DNA of 64,000 nt from an uncultured Bacillota bacterium (GTDB taxonomy: Bacteria > Bacillota_I > Bacilli_A > RFN20 > CAG-449): contig CAJKZK010000001.1 in the NCBI GenBank assembly GCA_905204225.1, positions 1 to 64,000 on the forward strand, given 5' to 3'. The position numbers and the translations under genes are program-made. Each line of letters starts with the position of its first letter. Positions within the stretch are counted from its first letter, which is position 1. The notes under the pieces are model-generated. The model worked only from the letters and a program-made list of their open reading frames with translations. It was not told where the DNA came from and searched no databases. This document shows, piece after piece, positions 1-10,190 of this stretch.

Positions 1-132
1 TCATAAACATAACTTAACTCGTAATTTTATTTTAAATAAAAAAATATAAATAATACAAATTATATTTTTATATAAAAATAATTTATTTATAAAAAAAATC
101 AAAAAAGTAAACACTAAAATAGAGGTAATAAA

Positions 133-393
133 ATGGATTATAAAAAGATAAGTAAATTATTTTATGCGTTAGGTGATGAAACAAGATTAAAAATTATATA
201 TGTTTTATATAATGAGGAAACATATTGTGTAAAAGAATTGTTAGAAATGGTTAATATTTCACAATCAACATTATCTTATCATTTGTCTATATTATTTGAA
301 AATAATATTGTTAGTTTTAAAAAAGAAGGAAAACAGGTTTTTTATTATTGCAATAAGCATTTTATAGATAAATTGATGAAAATCTTTAAATAA
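133..393 (+). CDS. ArsR/SmtB-family winged-helix repressor
   Basis: Small cytoplasmic DNA-binding regulator of 86 residues, nearly the whole ArsR fold. GDETRLKIIYVL (14-25) is the family's opening helix, SQSTLSYHLSIL (43-54) the recognition helix, and KKEGKQVFYY (63-72) the beta wing. Metal-sensing members carry ELCVCDL; here the matching helix has one cysteine (C32), with another at C73, so the effector is unclear. The ATG at 133 is preceded by GAGG at 122-125. No obvious target lies beside it: the tRNA-modification operon downstream has its own promoter. It may regulate itself or a gene left of the window. The 132 bases before it are AT-rich with no gene that I can see. Confidence 0.85.
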   Translation: MDYKKISKLFYALGDETRLKIIYVLYNEETYCVKELLEMVNISQSTLSYHLSILFENNIVSFKKEGKQVFYYCNKHFIDKLMKIFK

Positions 394-406
394 AAGCGGT
401 TAATAC

Positions 407-435
407 TTGCTTAATTATATAAAAAATATTATATT
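407..435 (+). promoter_or_regulatory. Promoter of the tsaE-queH operon
   Basis: TTGCTT at 407-412 and TATATT at 430-435 are separated by 17 bases, giving a good sigma-A layout about 40 bases before tsaE. A 9-base inverted repeat (TTTTACCTC at 434-442, GAGGTAAAA at 469-477) links the -10 region with the tsaE ribosome-binding site. Confidence 0.55.
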
Positions 436-477
436 TTACCTCTAAATATGTTATTCTTTATAAGAATTGAGGTAAAA

Positions 478-951
478 ATGAAAATTGAAATTATTAGTCA
501 TAGTTTATTAGATACTCAAAAAATTGCTTTTGCAATTGCTAAAGATTTATTTAAAGGTGCTGTAATAACTTTAGATGGTGATTTAGGTGCTGGTAAAACT
601 ACTTTTACTCAAAATGTTGCTTTAGCTTTAGGAATTAAAGAAAAAGTTAATAGCCCTACTTTTAATATCCTAAAATGTTATTTTAGTGGCTCACTTCCTT
701 TATATCATATTGATGCATATCGTCTTGAAGATCATGTAAATATGGATATTGGTTTAGAAGAAGTTATTGAAGGTGATGGTGTTTGTTTAATTGAATGGGC
801 TAAATTTATACCTGAATATATTTTCGAACCTTTAAAAATTGAAATAGAAATTATGTCTAATAATTCAAGAAAATTTAAAATTTCTAGCAATGAAAAAAAA
901 TATGATAACATTTTTGCTTCTTTAGAAAGTTTAAAAGGTGAAATGAAATGA
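478..951 (+). CDS. tsaE: tRNA t6A biosynthesis ATPase TsaE
   Basis: P-loop ATPase that drives the TsaB-TsaD-TsaE complex, which makes N6-threonylcarbamoyl-adenosine at position 37 of ANN-decoding tRNAs. The Walker A motif GDLGAGKTT lies at residues 34-42, followed by SPTFN and the late LIEWA motif, all standard for the family; 157 residues is the usual length. An in-frame ATG at 448 exists, but the start at 478 is preferred because GAGG (469-472) sits at the right distance. It is the first gene of a packed operon and overlaps tsaB by ATGA. Confidence 0.93.
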   Translation: MKIEIISHSLLDTQKIAFAIAKDLFKGAVITLDGDLGAGKTTFTQNVALALGIKEKVNSPTFNILKCYFSGSLPLYHIDAYRLEDHVNMDIGLEEVIEGDGVCLIEWAKFIPEYIFEPLKIEIEIMSNNSRKFKISSNEKKYDNIFASLESLKGEMK

Positions 952-1565
952 GCTATACTTTATTGATAGATTGTTCTGACACTAATTTATCTATTGGTGT
1001 TAGTAAAAATTCAGATTTAGTATATAAAAAATCTTTTTATGCTTGGCAAAGACAATCTGAATATATGATTCCTGAAATTAAACTTGCAATGGAGACACTT
1101 GGTATTACAGTTAATGACATCTCAACCATTGCTTTAGGAATTGGACCTGGTTCTTATACTGGTATAAGAATACCTTTAACGATTGCTAAAACTCTTGCAG
1201 TTATTAATAAAACAAAAATAATTCCATTATCTTCATTACAAATAATGGGTGAACATGATGAAAAATATATTGCTTTAATGAATGCAAGAAGTAATAGAAG
1301 TTATATAGGTATTTATGAAAACGGGCAAAAAGTTATTGAAGATAAAATAATTAATAATGATGAATTAATGGATTTTATTTCTCCTTATGTTGATAAAGGA
1401 TTTACTTTAAAAGGAAATCTCAAATATTTAAATTTAGATATTGGTGTAGCTTCTAATGTTGTGGATGGACTGTTTTCATATAGTTTAATTACTTCACCAA
1501 GTGAAGATGCAAAAGCTATTAAACCAATATATTTAAAAGATAATTATGAGAATAGTAAGAGCTAA
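948..1565 (+). CDS. tsaB: tRNA t6A biosynthesis protein TsaB
   Basis: Inactive ASKHA-fold partner of TsaD that scaffolds the threonylcarbamoyl transferase complex. The N-terminal LLIDCSDTNLSIGV and GIGPGSYTGIRI segment (around residues 65-76) is diagnostic. The 205-residue length is slightly short, with a compact C-terminal half, as often seen in Firmicutes. The start overlaps tsaE by ATGA and the end overlaps rimI by 20 bases, so translation is likely coupled across the operon. Confidence 0.92.
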   Translation: MSYTLLIDCSDTNLSIGVSKNSDLVYKKSFYAWQRQSEYMIPEIKLAMETLGITVNDISTIALGIGPGSYTGIRIPLTIAKTLAVINKTKIIPLSSLQIMGEHDEKYIALMNARSNRSYIGIYENGQKVIEDKIINNDELMDFISPYVDKGFTLKGNLKYLNLDIGVASNVVDGLFSYSLITSPSEDAKAIKPIYLKDNYENSKS

Positions 1566-1990
1566 TATTGAAAATGCTTTATCTATTTTTGAAATAGAAA
1601 AAAATAATTTTACTACTGATTTATGGACTTTGAGCCAATGGGAAAATGAATTTAAAAACAATAAATTTTGTATAATTTATTTATTAAAAAATAAAGAAGA
1701 AGTAATTGGATATATTGATTTTTGGATTATGTTTGAACAAGCTACAATTGCTAAAATATGTATAAAAAAAGAATATTCAAGTAAAGGCTTAGGTGACAAA
1801 CTTTTAAAAAGATGTTTAAAAACAATAGATAAAAAAAATTGTTTATCAACTTCTTTAGAAGTAAGAGTTAGTAATATTAAAGCAATTAATTTGTATAAAA
1901 AAAATAATTTTAAAATTATTTTAACAAAAAAAGAATATTATTCTGATGGTGAAGATTGTTATTATATGATTAGAAGTATAGGAGACGTAT

Positions 1991-2001
<11 letters not shown>
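1546..2001 (+). CDS. rimI: Ribosomal protein S18 alanine N-acetyltransferase-like GNAT protein
   Basis: GNAT acetyltransferase of 151 residues. The acetyl-CoA-binding loop is the KEYSSKGLGDKLLKRC segment near residue 85 (family Q/RxxGxG/A), followed by LEVRVSNIKAINLYKKNNF, the usual RimI motif B. RimI acetylates the N-terminal alanine of S18 and sits between tsaB and tsaD in many Firmicutes, exactly as here. It overlaps tsaB by 20 bases and tsaD by 11. The substrate is assigned from family and position rather than from specific residues. Confidence 0.82.
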
Positions 2002-4143
<2,142 letters not shown>

Positions 4144-4145
4144 TT

Positions 4146-5180
4146 ATGGATTATAGTGTAGATCAATTTGATTTTTATTTGCCTGAAGAATTAATTGCAC
4201 AATCTCCTAGTGAACAAAGAGATCATTCTCGCTTGATGGTTTTAGATACTACAAAAAAAACTATTGAGCATAAAATGTTTTATGATATTATAGATTATTT
4301 ACATGAAGGTGATGTTTTAGTAAGAAATAATTCTAAAGTTATTCCTGCTAGATTATTTGGAGTTAAAGAAAATACAGGAGCCCATGTTGAAGTTTTATTA
4401 TTAAAAGATCATGGAAATAATATTTATGAATGTTTATGTGGAAATGCAAAAGTTATTAAAGTTGGTACAATTATTGATTTTGGTAATGGAGAACTAAAAG
4501 CTATTTGTAAAGAAGTTTGTGATGAAGGTATAAGAATGATGGAACTTGTTTATAATGGTATTTTGTTTGAAATACTAGATAAATTAGGTAAAATGCCTTT
4601 ACCACCTTATATTCATAAACAATGTGAAGATAATTCTAGATATCAAACAGTTTATGCGAAAGTTGAAGGATCAGCAGCAGCACCGACAGCAGGATTTCAT
4701 TTTACAAATGAATTATTTGATAAAATAAAACAAAAAGGCATTGAAGTTCTAGATGTTACTTTACATATTGGATTAGGCACATTTAGACCAGTAAAAACTA
4801 ATAATATTCTTGAACATCATATGCATTCAGAAGAATTTGAGATGACTCAAGAAGTGGCTGATAAATTAAATAAAGCAAAACAAGAAAATAGAAGAATTAT
4901 TGCGATTGGCACGACTTCAACTAGAACATTAGAAGCAATTTATAAAAAATATGGTAAATTTGTTGCAACTAAAGAATCTACAAATATTTTTATTTATCCA
5001 GGATACAAATACGAAGCTATTAATGCTTTAATTACAAATTTCCATTTACCTAAATCTACTTTAATAATGCTTGTTTCTGCTTTAGCAGGCAAAGATTTTA
5101 TTTTAAAAGCATATAATGAAGCAGTTAAAGAAAAATATCGTTTCTTCTCTTTTGGAGATGCAATGTTTATCCATGAATAA
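4146..5180 (+). CDS. queA: S-adenosylmethionine:tRNA ribosyltransferase-isomerase QueA
   Basis: Converts preQ1 in tRNA to epoxyqueuosine, using SAM as ribosyl donor. Recognisable features are [12 protein letters not shown] at the N-terminus, [14 protein letters not shown], the [14 protein letters not shown] active-site segment and the late [10 protein letters not shown] motif. The 344 residues are full length. It follows tgt directly, as in most bacteria, and its last bases overlap the start of queH. Confidence 0.96.
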   Translation: MDYSVDQFDFYLPEELIAQSPSEQRDHSRLMVLDTTKKTIEHKMFYDIIDYLHEGDVLVRNNSKVIPARLFGVKENTGAHVEVLLLKDHGNNIYECLCGNAKVIKVGTIIDFGNGELKAICKEVCDEGIRMMELVYNGILFEILDKLGKMPLPPYIHKQCEDNSRYQTVYAKVEGSAAAPTAGFHFTNELFDKIKQKGIEVLDVTLHIGLGTFRPVKTNNILEHHMHSEEFEMTQEVADKLNKAKQENRRIIAIGTTSTRTLEAIYKKYGKFVATKESTNIFIYPGYKYEAINALITNFHLPKSTLIMLVSALAGKDFILKAYNEAVKEKYRFFSFGDAMFIHE

Positions 5181-5817
5181 TAAAAAAACATTATATTATG
5201 ATAAATCTATCGAAGAAATAGAAAATATAAAAAAATTAAATAAAAAACCTATTTTAGGAATTCATGTTTGCTGTGGACCATGTTCAACATTTCCATTACT
5301 TTTTCTTGCACCTTATTTTCAAATAAAAATATTATATTGTAATTCAAATATATATCCAAGCGATGAATATTATCGAAGATTAAATGAATTAAAAAAATAT
5401 GTAGAAATATTTAATAAAGAACATTCTCAAGATGTAGAAATAATTGAATTTGAATATGATAACATTTCATATAACAAAGATTTAGAACCATATAAAGATG
5501 ATTATGAAGGTGGCAATAGATGTAAACTATGTTATGAAAAACGAATGGATATGACCTATAAATACGCTGATGAACATAATTATGATTATTTCACTACTGT
5601 TATGACTATATCAAGACAAAAAAATTCTTATGTATTAAATGAAATAGGAGAAAAATTATCTCATAAGTATAAAACAAAATATTTTTATTCTGACTTCAAA
5701 AAGAAACAAGGGATAGATAAATCAATAGAATTAAGAAAAAAATATAATCTTTATAATCAAGAATATTGTGGATGTATATATTCATATCAAAAATATTTAG
5801 AAAAAATAAGCAAATAA
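5173..5817 (+). CDS. queH: Epoxyqueuosine reductase QueH
   Basis: Last step of queuosine synthesis, reducing epoxyqueuosine to queuosine; QueH is the non-orthologous replacement for cobalamin-dependent QueG. Cysteine motifs that hold the metal cluster are clear: HVCCGPCST (C33, C34, C37 from this start), RCKLCYEKR in the middle and EYCGCIY near the end. ATG 5173 overlaps the queA stop; an earlier ATG at 5158 has GGAG directly in front but no spacer, so the exact start is uncertain. Upstream in-frame codons lie inside queA. It closes the tRNA-modification operon. Confidence 0.92.
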   Translation: MNNKKTLYYDKSIEEIENIKKLNKKPILGIHVCCGPCSTFPLLFLAPYFQIKILYCNSNIYPSDEYYRRLNELKKYVEIFNKEHSQDVEIIEFEYDNISYNKDLEPYKDDYEGGNRCKLCYEKRMDMTYKYADEHNYDYFTTVMTISRQKNSYVLNEIGEKLSHKYKTKYFYSDFKKKQGIDKSIELRKKYNLYNQEYCGCIYSYQKYLEKISK

Positions 5818-5843
5818 AAAGGTGTAAATAAATTTTACACCTT
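5814..5843 (-). terminator. Terminator of the minus-strand lipoprotein gene
   Basis: A 10-bp hairpin (AAGGTGTAAA at 5819-5828, its complement at 5834-5843, 5-base loop). Read on the minus strand it runs into a T tract, so it fits the gene ending at 5871. It may act weakly in the plus direction too. Confidence 0.7.
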
Positions 5844-5850
5844 ATATAAG

Positions 5851-5875
5851 ATAGACTTGATAGTCTATTTTTATT
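5851..5875 (+). terminator. Terminator of the tsaE-queH operon
   Basis: ATAGACT at 5851-5857 and AGTCTAT at 5862-5868 form a 7-bp stem with loop TGAT, followed by TTTTATTTT. It overlaps the last codon of the convergent minus-strand gene, so two hairpins serve the two strands within 60 bases. Confidence 0.7.
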
Positions 5876-6989
5876 TTGCTGTTAAACCAGATTTATTTGT
5901 AAATGAATTACCAGCTGCTACTGCAAAGTCTTCCATAGTGATTGTACAACCTGGAACTTCAACTGTACCATTAGGATTGTGGTTTGATTTATATGTTTTA
6001 CCAGCAATTTCACTTGCAATTTTACCTTTTGCATATTTTGCAAAGTTATCAGCTTGTGTGAACCATTCACCAGCAGTTGCTTTATCTTTCATTGCATATA
6101 ATTCTTTTAATTCACGTTTTGAAAGAACAGATGTATAATATTTGTTAGCTTCAGATTCAACTGTATGGCCTTTGAAATTTTCAGCTTTTGTTTGAGTTTT
6201 TGTTGTATCAATTGCAATTTTTGGTTCTGTAACTTTTGTTCCATCTACTGTAACAGGAATTTGATATGCATTGATTGATGTTTCATAAATTTTTCCATCT
6301 TTATCTGTTGCAGAACCTGCTAATGTAACTGTTAAAACGTTATCTTTTGATAATGCAGAAACTTTATAACCTAAACCAGCACTTACTTTTCCAGCAGGAG
6401 CTTTGAATGTTTTTGTATCTGTAATAACTTTTAAAGCTGTTGTGAAGTTCTTTTGGCTAATTGAGCAACCAGTAACAACTTCTGTTCCTTTTTCATTGTA
6501 ATGACTCTTATAATTTTTTGAAGTAACTTCATCAATTGTTTTACCAACTGTGTATTTAGCAAAGTTAGCAGCTTGAACATTCCATTCACCTTCTGCTGCG
6601 GTTGAAGCCATTCCATATCTTGTTTTTAATTCTTGTTTTGTTTCAATTACTTTGTCACCAGCATCTTTTGTTTGGTTTTTAGTTGTGTCTAAAGAAACTG
6701 TATAAGTGACTTTTTCAGTCTTTTTATCTGTTGTAGAATCAATTTTGAAAGGTGCTTGTAATACATCAAAATATGCATCGACAATCTTATCTCCTTTTAA
6801 AATAACAGCTGCTGTACTAACTTCGATTTGGTTTGCATTTGAACCTAAAGCAACATAAGATCCTACTTTAAGAGTGAAATTAACTTCATCGTTTGTTGCA
6901 GGTTTTGATGATGATGTACCTGTACCATTACATGCTACGAGCATTAATCCCATTGCTAAAACAGGTAATACTTTTAATTTTTTATTCAT
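5871..6989 (-). CDS. Internally duplicated FMN-binding-type lipoprotein (PplA-like)
   Basis: Secreted lipoprotein of 372 residues. The lipobox is LVAC with C20. Two tandem repeats follow, each ending in the same block: GEWNVQAANFAKYTVGKT then TGCSIS near the middle, and GEWFTQADNFAKYAKGKI then PGCTIT near the C-terminus. The arrangement, and the ApbE flavin transferase next door, match extracellular electron-transfer lipoproteins (PplA type) that carry covalently bound FMN. In such proteins FMN attaches to Ser/Thr in a [ST]GA[ST] motif; here the position reads GC[ST], so flavinylation is not certain. AAGGAGGA at 7001-7008 supports the start. It appears to have its own promoter. Confidence 0.5.
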   Translation of the reverse strand: MNKKLKVLPVLAMGLMLVACNGTGTSSSKPATNDEVNFTLKVGSYVALGSNANQIEVSTAAVILKGDKIVDAYFDVLQAPFKIDSTTDKKTEKVTYTVSLDTTKNQTKDAGDKVIETKQELKTRYGMASTAAEGEWNVQAANFAKYTVGKTIDEVTSKNYKSHYNEKGTEVVTGCSISQKNFTTALKVITDTKTFKAPAGKVSAGLGYKVSALSKDNVLTVTLAGSATDKDGKIYETSINAYQIPVTVDGTKVTEPKIAIDTTKTQTKAENFKGHTVESEANKYYTSVLSKRELKELYAMKDKATAGEWFTQADNFAKYAKGKIASEIAGKTYKSNHNPNGTVEVPGCTITMEDFAVAAGNSFTNKSGLTAK

Positions 6990-7024
6990 AAATAAATATA
7001 TCCTCCTTGAATAAAATCAATTAT

Positions 7025-7052
7025 ATTATAGCTTAATAAATTAAAATGTAAA
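7025..7052 (-). promoter_or_regulatory. Promoter of the PplA-like lipoprotein gene
   Basis: On the minus strand TTTACA (7052-7047) and TATAAT (7030-7025) are 16 bases apart, followed by the ribosome-binding site at 7008-7001. This would let the lipoprotein be made at higher levels than the genes upstream of it. Confidence 0.6.
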
Positions 7053-7100
7053 CAAAATCGATAAAAGTTTATTTAATTGGTTTAATTCTAATTTAATTTA

Positions 7101-7601
7101 TTAAATTCTATTTAGCTTTTTTATAACTAATGATGAAATTATAGCAATAAAAACACTTGAAATAATACTTGATAATAAAATAATTGGTAAATATAGAATC
7201 ATACCTTTCTCTATGATTATCATTGCACATAATATTTGTCCTAGACAATGAAATATAGCGGACACAGTACTAAGGGTATATATTGATATCTTTTTAATAA
7301 AACTAAATAATATTACCATAATTGATGAAAGTAAAAAGCCGGATAATGATAATAAAAATGAATTTGAGAATAAACCATTAAACATAACTCCTACTAATAA
7401 CACTCGTAGTATGCCAATAGAAAAATATTCTTTTCTACCATAATAATATAAAACTATTAAATTTACTGTATTAGCTAAACCTAATTTTACACCTGGAAAA
7501 GATACAAATAGAGGAACTAATGATTCTATGTAATTTAGTAAAGTTGCTAAAGCTAGAAACATCGCTAAGGTTGTTAATTTTTTTATTTTATTGTTTCTCA
7601 T
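7101..7601 (-). CDS. Gx transporter / EetB-like membrane protein
   Basis: Integral membrane protein of 166 residues with about five hydrophobic segments. The segment PGVKLGLANTVNL (around 36-48) with LYYYGRKEY is the mark of the Gx transporter family, historically named heptaprenyl diphosphate synthase component I and resembling substrate-binding subunits of ECF transporters. In Listeria-type electron-transfer clusters the EetB protein belongs to this family and sits beside EetA and ApbE, as here. It lies nine bases after eetA, in the same operon. Its biochemical role is not settled, so the name rests on family and context. Confidence 0.75.
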   Translation of the reverse strand: MRNNKIKKLTTLAMFLALATLLNYIESLVPLFVSFPGVKLGLANTVNLIVLYYYGRKEYFSIGILRVLLVGVMFNGLFSNSFLLSLSGFLLSSIMVILFSFIKKISIYTLSTVSAIFHCLGQILCAMIIIEKGMILYLPIILLSSIISSVFIAIISSLVIKKLNRI

Positions 7602-7610
7602 AATTAGTAC

Positions 7611-8108
7611 CTACACGATAATATCATCATCAGGAGTAGATGAAGAATTAACAATTTTTATTCTAACATAATTAGGCATACAAACTAATGGTGGATTATT
7701 TGGGTTGGAAATAGAACCTTGGTTTGAGCATATATGATTTGGTGATGTTTCTTTAACAATGGTTACTTTTTTATTGTTTATTTCGATTACTAAATCGTCT
7801 AATAATAATGAATTATTTGCAAATTTTCTATCACTTGTAGTTGGATAAATATCATCATATTTATTTGATATGTCTTCTTTGAATAATATAATATATCTAG
7901 GATCTAAATCGTCTTTAGAAGGAGCTAAATCTGTTTTATAAATAACTTTGTTATCATAATATACTTCTACTTTAGCATTATCATTATTACTAGGAAATAA
8001 ATAAATAAAAAGTGTAAAAAATAAAGATATAAAAACGGTTGAAATAATGACAATTATATCAACTTTATTCCAGTCTAAGGCGAATGTTTTTTTGCTTTCT
8101 ATTCTCAT
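7611..8108 (-). CDS. NusG domain II protein, EetA-like
   Basis: Single-pass membrane protein of 165 residues. One transmembrane segment lies at about 17-39 (VDIIVIISTVFISLFFTLFI), followed by an extracytoplasmic NusG-II domain whose end, TSPNHICSNQGSI then PLVCMPNYVRI, keeps the family's paired cysteines and basic edge. EetA proteins of flavin-based extracellular electron-transfer clusters have exactly this build. It begins five bases after apbE with no strong ribosome-binding site, suggesting coupled translation. Confidence 0.75.
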   Translation of the reverse strand: MRIESKKTFALDWNKVDIIVIISTVFISLFFTLFIYLFPSNNDNAKVEVYYDNKVIYKTDLAPSKDDLDPRYIILFKEDISNKYDDIYPTTSDRKFANNSLLLDDLVIEINNKKVTIVKETSPNHICSNQGSISNPNNPPLVCMPNYVRIKIVNSSSTPDDDIIV

Positions 8109-8113
8109 AATAA

Positions 8114-9508
8114 TTAATAGTCTAAATTATGATAAATAACTTTGCAATCAGTTGGATTACTTTTTGTAAATAATTTATTTTTTTGAATACCTTTTGAAAG
8201 GTAAACATCGACTTTTTCTTCTTTAGTTGGATTATCTTTTTTAAAGAAAACAAACTCTAAATCACCAAAATTATTATCGTTTCTTATTTTAGTTACATAA
8301 TCTTTTATTTCGTCAAATGAACAATTAGATAAGATAGTTGATAAAGCGTCCATTTTAGTAGAAGAAATTGTATTAGAAATTAATAATATTTGGTTATAAT
8401 AATCATTAGGATAACCTGTAGTAGGATCAATAATATGATTTCTTAAAACAATATTATCGCCTATTTGCTTATAATAAAAATTTACTTGTGCTCCAGAAGT
8501 TGAAATAGAATATTTTTTATTATCAAGTTTTACTTTACCTAAATATTGATAATTAACACCATAAGGATTTGATAATGCAATTGACCAATTATCAGAAAAA
8601 ACTCTATCACCGAAAAAGACCATTGAAGAAGTACCAGCATTCACCATTCCATAAGTTAAATCATTATCTTTATATCTTTGATATAAATTTTCAGTTAAAT
8701 AACCTTTTCCAATACCTCCAAGAGTAATAGAAACTTTTTCTGCATTTTTATATTTATTAAACTTTACTTGATATGGATATTTGGTATTCTCTGAATCTTC
8801 TTTAAATTCTAAAATAGTATTTAAATCATTCACTTGTGGTGTTTCATTTAAGCATATATTAATTTCTTCACTTGTTGGATCTTTATTATATTTATAGTTA
8901 TCTTCTTTATCACCAAACATGATATTATTATAAGAAATATATCTATCCCACATATCTGAAAGTTCACCTACAAAAATATTGAATTTTCCATCACTAAATT
9001 TAGATAACTCAATTGATTCTTTTAGTATTTGATATAAACGCGTATCAATATTAATCCATTTATTAGTTCCATAACTATCATTGATAACTTTTAAATTAGG
9101 AATAAGATTATCATCTTCATCAAAATAATAATAATGTCTATCAAATAAATAATGTGTGGTAGCAGTATATTCTCCTAAAATATTTTCAATAGAATTAATA
9201 ACTTTAGTTGAAGTTAATTTTTCTTTTGCGTATCTAGTATAGAGTACATTTGTGTTAAATGGATTAATGCTAACACTTTCTTTTTTTTCAATATCATTAT
9301 AAGCTAAAACTGGCTTAATTTGGGCAAGAATAGGGTAGTTTTCATCATTTAATGAACTTATATTTGTTCTACAATACTTGTTTTCAACATAGTCAGAAAA
9401 AATGGATGTATCTAAAGAATAAGAATATTTTATAGGATCTTTTTGACAAGATGTGAATGTTGTAGCACTTAAAATTAAAAATGTAAGTATCTTATTTTTG
9501 TTTTTCAT
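8114..9508 (-). CDS. apbE: ApbE-family FMN transferase, lipoprotein (FmnB-like)
   Basis: Flavin transferase that attaches FMN from FAD to Ser/Thr of extracytoplasmic proteins. The lipobox FTSC ends at C21, anchoring it outside the membrane. Family motifs are GGIGKGYLTENL, MVNAGTSSM (the NAGG-like loop) and the metal/FAD segment HIIDPTTGYP near residue 365. The length of 464 is longer than the common 330-350, mostly through inserts in the N-terminal half. It is the first gene of the minus-strand operon; GAGGG at 9516-9521 gives the ribosome-binding site. Its likely substrate is the lipoprotein encoded three genes downstream. Confidence 0.9.
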   Translation of the reverse strand: MKNKNKILTFLILSATTFTSCQKDPIKYSYSLDTSIFSDYVENKYCRTNISSLNDENYPILAQIKPVLAYNDIEKKESVSINPFNTNVLYTRYAKEKLTSTKVINSIENILGEYTATTHYLFDRHYYYFDEDDNLIPNLKVINDSYGTNKWINIDTRLYQILKESIELSKFSDGKFNIFVGELSDMWDRYISYNNIMFGDKEDNYKYNKDPTSEEINICLNETPQVNDLNTILEFKEDSENTKYPYQVKFNKYKNAEKVSITLGGIGKGYLTENLYQRYKDNDLTYGMVNAGTSSMVFFGDRVFSDNWSIALSNPYGVNYQYLGKVKLDNKKYSISTSGAQVNFYYKQIGDNIVLRNHIIDPTTGYPNDYYNQILLISNTISSTKMDALSTILSNCSFDEIKDYVTKIRNDNNFGDLEFVFFKKDNPTKEEKVDVYLSKGIQKNKLFTKSNPTDCKVIYHNLDY

Positions 9509-9530
9509 TTAAAATCCCTCAAGCATAATT

Positions 9531-9559
9531 ATGATAGTCTATAAGAAAGGTTTTGACAA
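9531..9559 (-). promoter_or_regulatory. Promoter of the apbE-eetA-eetB operon
   Basis: Minus-strand TTGTCA (9559-9554) and TATCAT (9536-9531) with a 17-base spacer, about 25 bases before apbE. The 9509-9864 stretch holds no gene that I can support; it contains this promoter and the promoter and leader of the ribosomal operon. Confidence 0.65.
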
Positions 9560-9697
9560 TATTTTATTATTTATACAAAATTTTATTTATTTGTATGAAG
9601 CAAAAAGAAACACGGAAAGGAGTTGTCATTAATACGCGTGCATGCGCGTTATTATCATATAAACAAAAAAATAAAATAAAAAATTGTAAATAAATTG

Positions 9698-9726
9698 TTG
9701 ACATCTTCTTTTCTATATAGTAATCT
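9698..9726 (+). promoter_or_regulatory. Promoter of the S10 ribosomal operon
   Basis: TTGACA at 9698-9703 is a perfect -35; the best -10 at the right distance is TAATCT (9721-9726, 17-base spacer). TATATAGT lies just before it but too close. Transcription would begin near 9733, giving a leader of about 130 bases. Confidence 0.5.
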
Positions 9727-9733
9727 TTAAAAG

Positions 9734-9857
9734 GTTGACGCCTATTATAGTCACCACGTTGACGTGTAAGATTGCTAAACACGGATGTCCGTTGTCAACA
9801 GGAAGTTTAGGTCACTTACATCGAGTGGAATGTCTAGCCAGATTTAGACAAGGAGGA
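9734..9857 (+). promoter_or_regulatory. Structured 5' leader of the S10 operon
   Basis: The leader has two copies of GTTGACG (9734-9740, 9758-9764), either of which can pair with GTCAAC at 9794-9799. GTGTAAG (9764-9770) can pair with CTTACAT (9815-9821). A 6-bp stem, TGTCTA at 9831-9836 with TAGACA at 9845-9850, ends one base before AGGAGG of rpsJ. This suggests control by an operon product, as known for L4 in other bacteria; I do not recognise a named leader family. Confidence 0.4.
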
Positions 9858-9864
9858 AATTAAA

Positions 9865-10173
9865 ATGGCAAGTAAAAAAATCAGAATTCGCTTAAAAGCT
9901 TATGATTATCGTATTCTTGATGTTTCAGTTGAGAAAATCATTGCTGCTGTTAAGAATTCTGGAGCAACAGTTGTTGGACCAATCCCTCTACCAACAGAGA
10001 AACAAGTCTATACAATTTTAAGAGCAGTTCACAAATATAAAGATGCTCGTGAACAATTCGAGATTAGAACTCACAAGAGATTAATCGATATCGTTAATCC
10101 AAACAAACAAACAATCGATACATTAACTCACTTAGATTTACCAAGTGGTGTTGATATCGAAATCAAATTATAA
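9865..10173 (+). CDS. rpsJ: Ribosomal protein S10 / NusE
   Basis: Small-subunit head protein, also the NusE partner of NusB and NusG in antitermination. Sequence [14 protein letters not shown] at the start and the loop [11 protein letters not shown] are typical; 102 residues is full length. AGGAGG at 9851-9856 sets the start. First gene of the S10 cluster, 17 bases before rplC. Confidence 0.98.
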   Translation: MASKKIRIRLKAYDYRILDVSVEKIIAAVKNSGATVVGPIPLPTEKQVYTILRAVHKYKDAREQFEIRTHKRLIDIVNPNKQTIDTLTHLDLPSGVDIEIKL

Positions 10174-10190
10174 GAAAGGAGCAGAATACT

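Noticed and set aside
9638..9679. GTG-started 13-codon frame after AAAGGAG at about 9616, with a CGCG hairpin over the start
   Set aside because: The spacing is too long and the peptide too short to support; the hairpin stem is only five pairs.
9567..9782. Minus-strand open frame of 71 codons in the rpsJ upstream region
   Set aside because: It overlaps the apbE promoter and the S10 promoter and leader, has no good ribosome-binding site and no recognisable sequence; chance frame.
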